Shown: one piece after another, positions 62,921-64,000 of the stretch
How positions within the stretch are numbered: position 1 is the first letter of the stretch
Layout: each line of letters begins with the position of its first letter
DNA from: CAZEIW01 sp964512305
GTDB taxonomy: Bacteria; Pseudomonadota; Gammaproteobacteria; Burkholderiales; Burkholderiaceae_F
DNA: 64,000 nucleotides
Assembly: GCA_964512305.1 (NCBI GenBank)
Contig: CAZEIW010000186.1
Coordinates: 1 to 64,000, forward strand
Direction: 5' to 3'
Notes under the pieces: model-generated
Told to the model about the DNA's origin: nothing
Seen by the model: the letters and a program-made list of their open reading frames with translations, nothing else
Database searches by the model: none
Position numbers and translations under genes: made by a program

Positions 62921-64000
62921 TCAGTGGGCGGCAAACGTGACCCGCGCGGGCACCGGCTTGCACTCGCCCATGCGGCTCCACCACGGCATCAGGCCGAAGA
63001 ACGCGAAATAGATCGCGGTGCCGAACTGGGCGAACATCGTGCGGGTCGGGTTCGGCGGCTGCATGCCCAGATAGCCCAGCACGAGGAAGACCCCGGTGAA
63101 CAGGATCAGCAGCAGCAGGTGCCATCGCGGGCGGTAGCGGATCGACTTCACCGGCGCGCGGTCGATCCACGGCAGCAGGGTCAGCACAAGCACCGACGAG
63201 CCCATCAGGATCACGCCCCACAGCTTGGGGTCGAGCGTGAGGATCAGCACCTCGACCACCGCCGCCGCGACGAGCACCAGCCAGCGCAGCAGCCCGCGTT
63301 CGAGGCTGAAGAACACCAGCACCGCCAGGCAGACGAGGCCGAGCGTCAGCCAGTGGACGAACACGCCGGTCGTGGCGCGCAGGATCGAATAGAACGGCGT
63401 GAAATACCACAGCGGGGCGATGTGAGTCGGCGTCTGCAGCTGATCGGCCGGGATGAAGTTGTTGCCCTCGAGGAAGACCCCGCCCAGCTCGGGCGCGAAG
63501 AACAGGACCCCGAAGTAGGCCAGCAGGAACAGGCTCAGGCCGTAGATGTCGTGGACCGTGTAGTACGGATGGAACGGGATCCCGTCGAGCGGACGGCCGG
63601 CGGCATCGAGCTGCTCCTTGATCTCGACCCCGTCCGGGTTGTTCGAGCCCACGTCGTGCAGCGCGAAGATGTGTGCAACCACGATGCCCAGCAGCACCAG
63701 CGGGAGCACGATGATGTGCAGCGAGAAGAAGCGGTTCAGCGTCGCGTCCCCGACCACGTAGTCGCCCCGGATCCAGGTCGAGAGGTCGGGCCCGATCAGC
63801 GGTATCGAATCGAAGAGGTTGATGATCACCTGCGCGCCCCAGTAGCTCATCTGGCCCCAGGGCAGCAGGTAGCCCATGAAGGACTCGGCCATCAGCGACA
63901 GGAAGATCACGCAGCCGATCAGCCACACCAGCTCGCGCGGCGTCCGGTAGCTGCCGTAAAGCAGGCCGCGGAACATGTGCAGGTAGACGACGATGAAGAA
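62921..64000 (-). CDS. petB: Cytochrome b of the bc1 complex (5' end beyond window edge)
   Basis: 359 residues of the C-terminal part are in the window, with about seven transmembrane helices. A heme-binding histidine is in Y-L-H-M-F-R-G at the edge, the second-helix pair in H-I-I-V-L-P and a further His in H-I-F-A-L-H. The Qo-site motif usually written P-E-W-Y reads P-L-W-Y here (H-I-A-P-L-W-Y-F-T-P-F-Y). It oxidises ubiquinol and pumps charge through the Q cycle. The Rieske gene should lie upstream, past the right edge. Confidence 0.95.
   Translation of the reverse strand, partial: FFIVVYLHMFRGLLYGSYRTPRELVWLIGCVIFLSLMAESFMGYLLPWGQMSYWGAQVIINLFDSIPLIGPDLSTWIRGDYVVGDATLNRFFSLHIIVLPLVLLGIVVAHIFALHDVGSNNPDGVEIKEQLDAAGRPLDGIPFHPYYTVHDIYGLSLFLLAYFGVLFFAPELGGVFLEGNNFIPADQLQTPTHIAPLWYFTPFYSILRATTGVFVHWLTLGLVCLAVLVFFSLERGLLRWLVLVAAAVVEVLILTLDPKLWGVILMGSSVLVLTLLPWIDRAPVKSIRYRPRWHLLLLILFTGVFLVLGYLGMQPPNPTRTMFAQFGTAIYFAFFGLMPWWSRMGECKPVPARVTFAAH

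Overview
The window is a high-GC chromosomal segment with the gene content and order of a Burkholderiales-type betaproteobacterium. Supporting signs are rluC divergent from rne, the tig-clpP-clpX-lon-hupB-tRNA-tRNA-ppiD chain, a long single-chain purL, hpnCDE squalene genes, and an ompR/envZ pair next to a DUF3106 gene. I see no prophage, insertion sequence, CRISPR array or rRNA. Almost all of the sequence is coding, with many 4-base start/stop overlaps.

Layout. 1-10.5 kb: end of a Rieske gene, a HAD phosphatase and rluC (minus), rne (plus), a short-chain dehydrogenase, moaA and moeA (molybdenum cofactor), a hotdog thioesterase and an exported HExxH protein. 11-24 kb: purL, an EAL-like/HDOD protein, an L-2-hydroxyglutarate-oxidase-like flavoprotein, the NAD(P)HX repair enzyme, a LolD-like ATPase divergent from tesA, mnmH and ppiD. 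24-31 kb: tRNA-Asp, tRNA-Val, hupB, lon (with a strong heat-shock promoter match), clpX, clpP, tig and tRNA-Leu, a protein-quality-control island. 31-44.5 kb: hpnC-hpnD-hpnE (squalene synthesis), a DUF4397 lipoprotein, radA, alr, lplT, a family-4 uracil-DNA glycosylase, rimI, tsaB, a DUF3106 protein and ompR-envZ.

44.7-64 kb is the most unusual part, a respiratory island. On the minus strand, entering from the right edge, are cytochrome b and cytochrome c1 of a bc1 complex, followed by a complete alternative complex III (actA, actB1, actB2, actC, actD, actE, actF) and a possible 21-residue membrane peptide. Converging on it from the left is a plus-strand block: an unknown membrane protein, a SUMF1-domain protein without the catalytic cysteines, two small unknown membrane proteins, a membrane-embedded spermidine-synthase-like protein, a CcoG/FixG-type ferredoxin, another small membrane protein, three 63-bp hairpin repeats, a FixH/YtkA-like lipoprotein, a Tat-exported high-potential iron-sulfur protein (HiPIP) with a long structured leader, a 36-residue membrane peptide and a four-helix relative of heme-copper oxidase subunit I.

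How it fits together (inference): both bc1 and alternative complex III can take electrons from quinol. HiPIP and the ActE cytochrome are plausible periplasmic carriers, and the CcoG and FixH-like proteins suggest oxidase assembly. The unknown genes between 44.7 and 54 kb are the best candidates in this window for an undescribed respiratory module.
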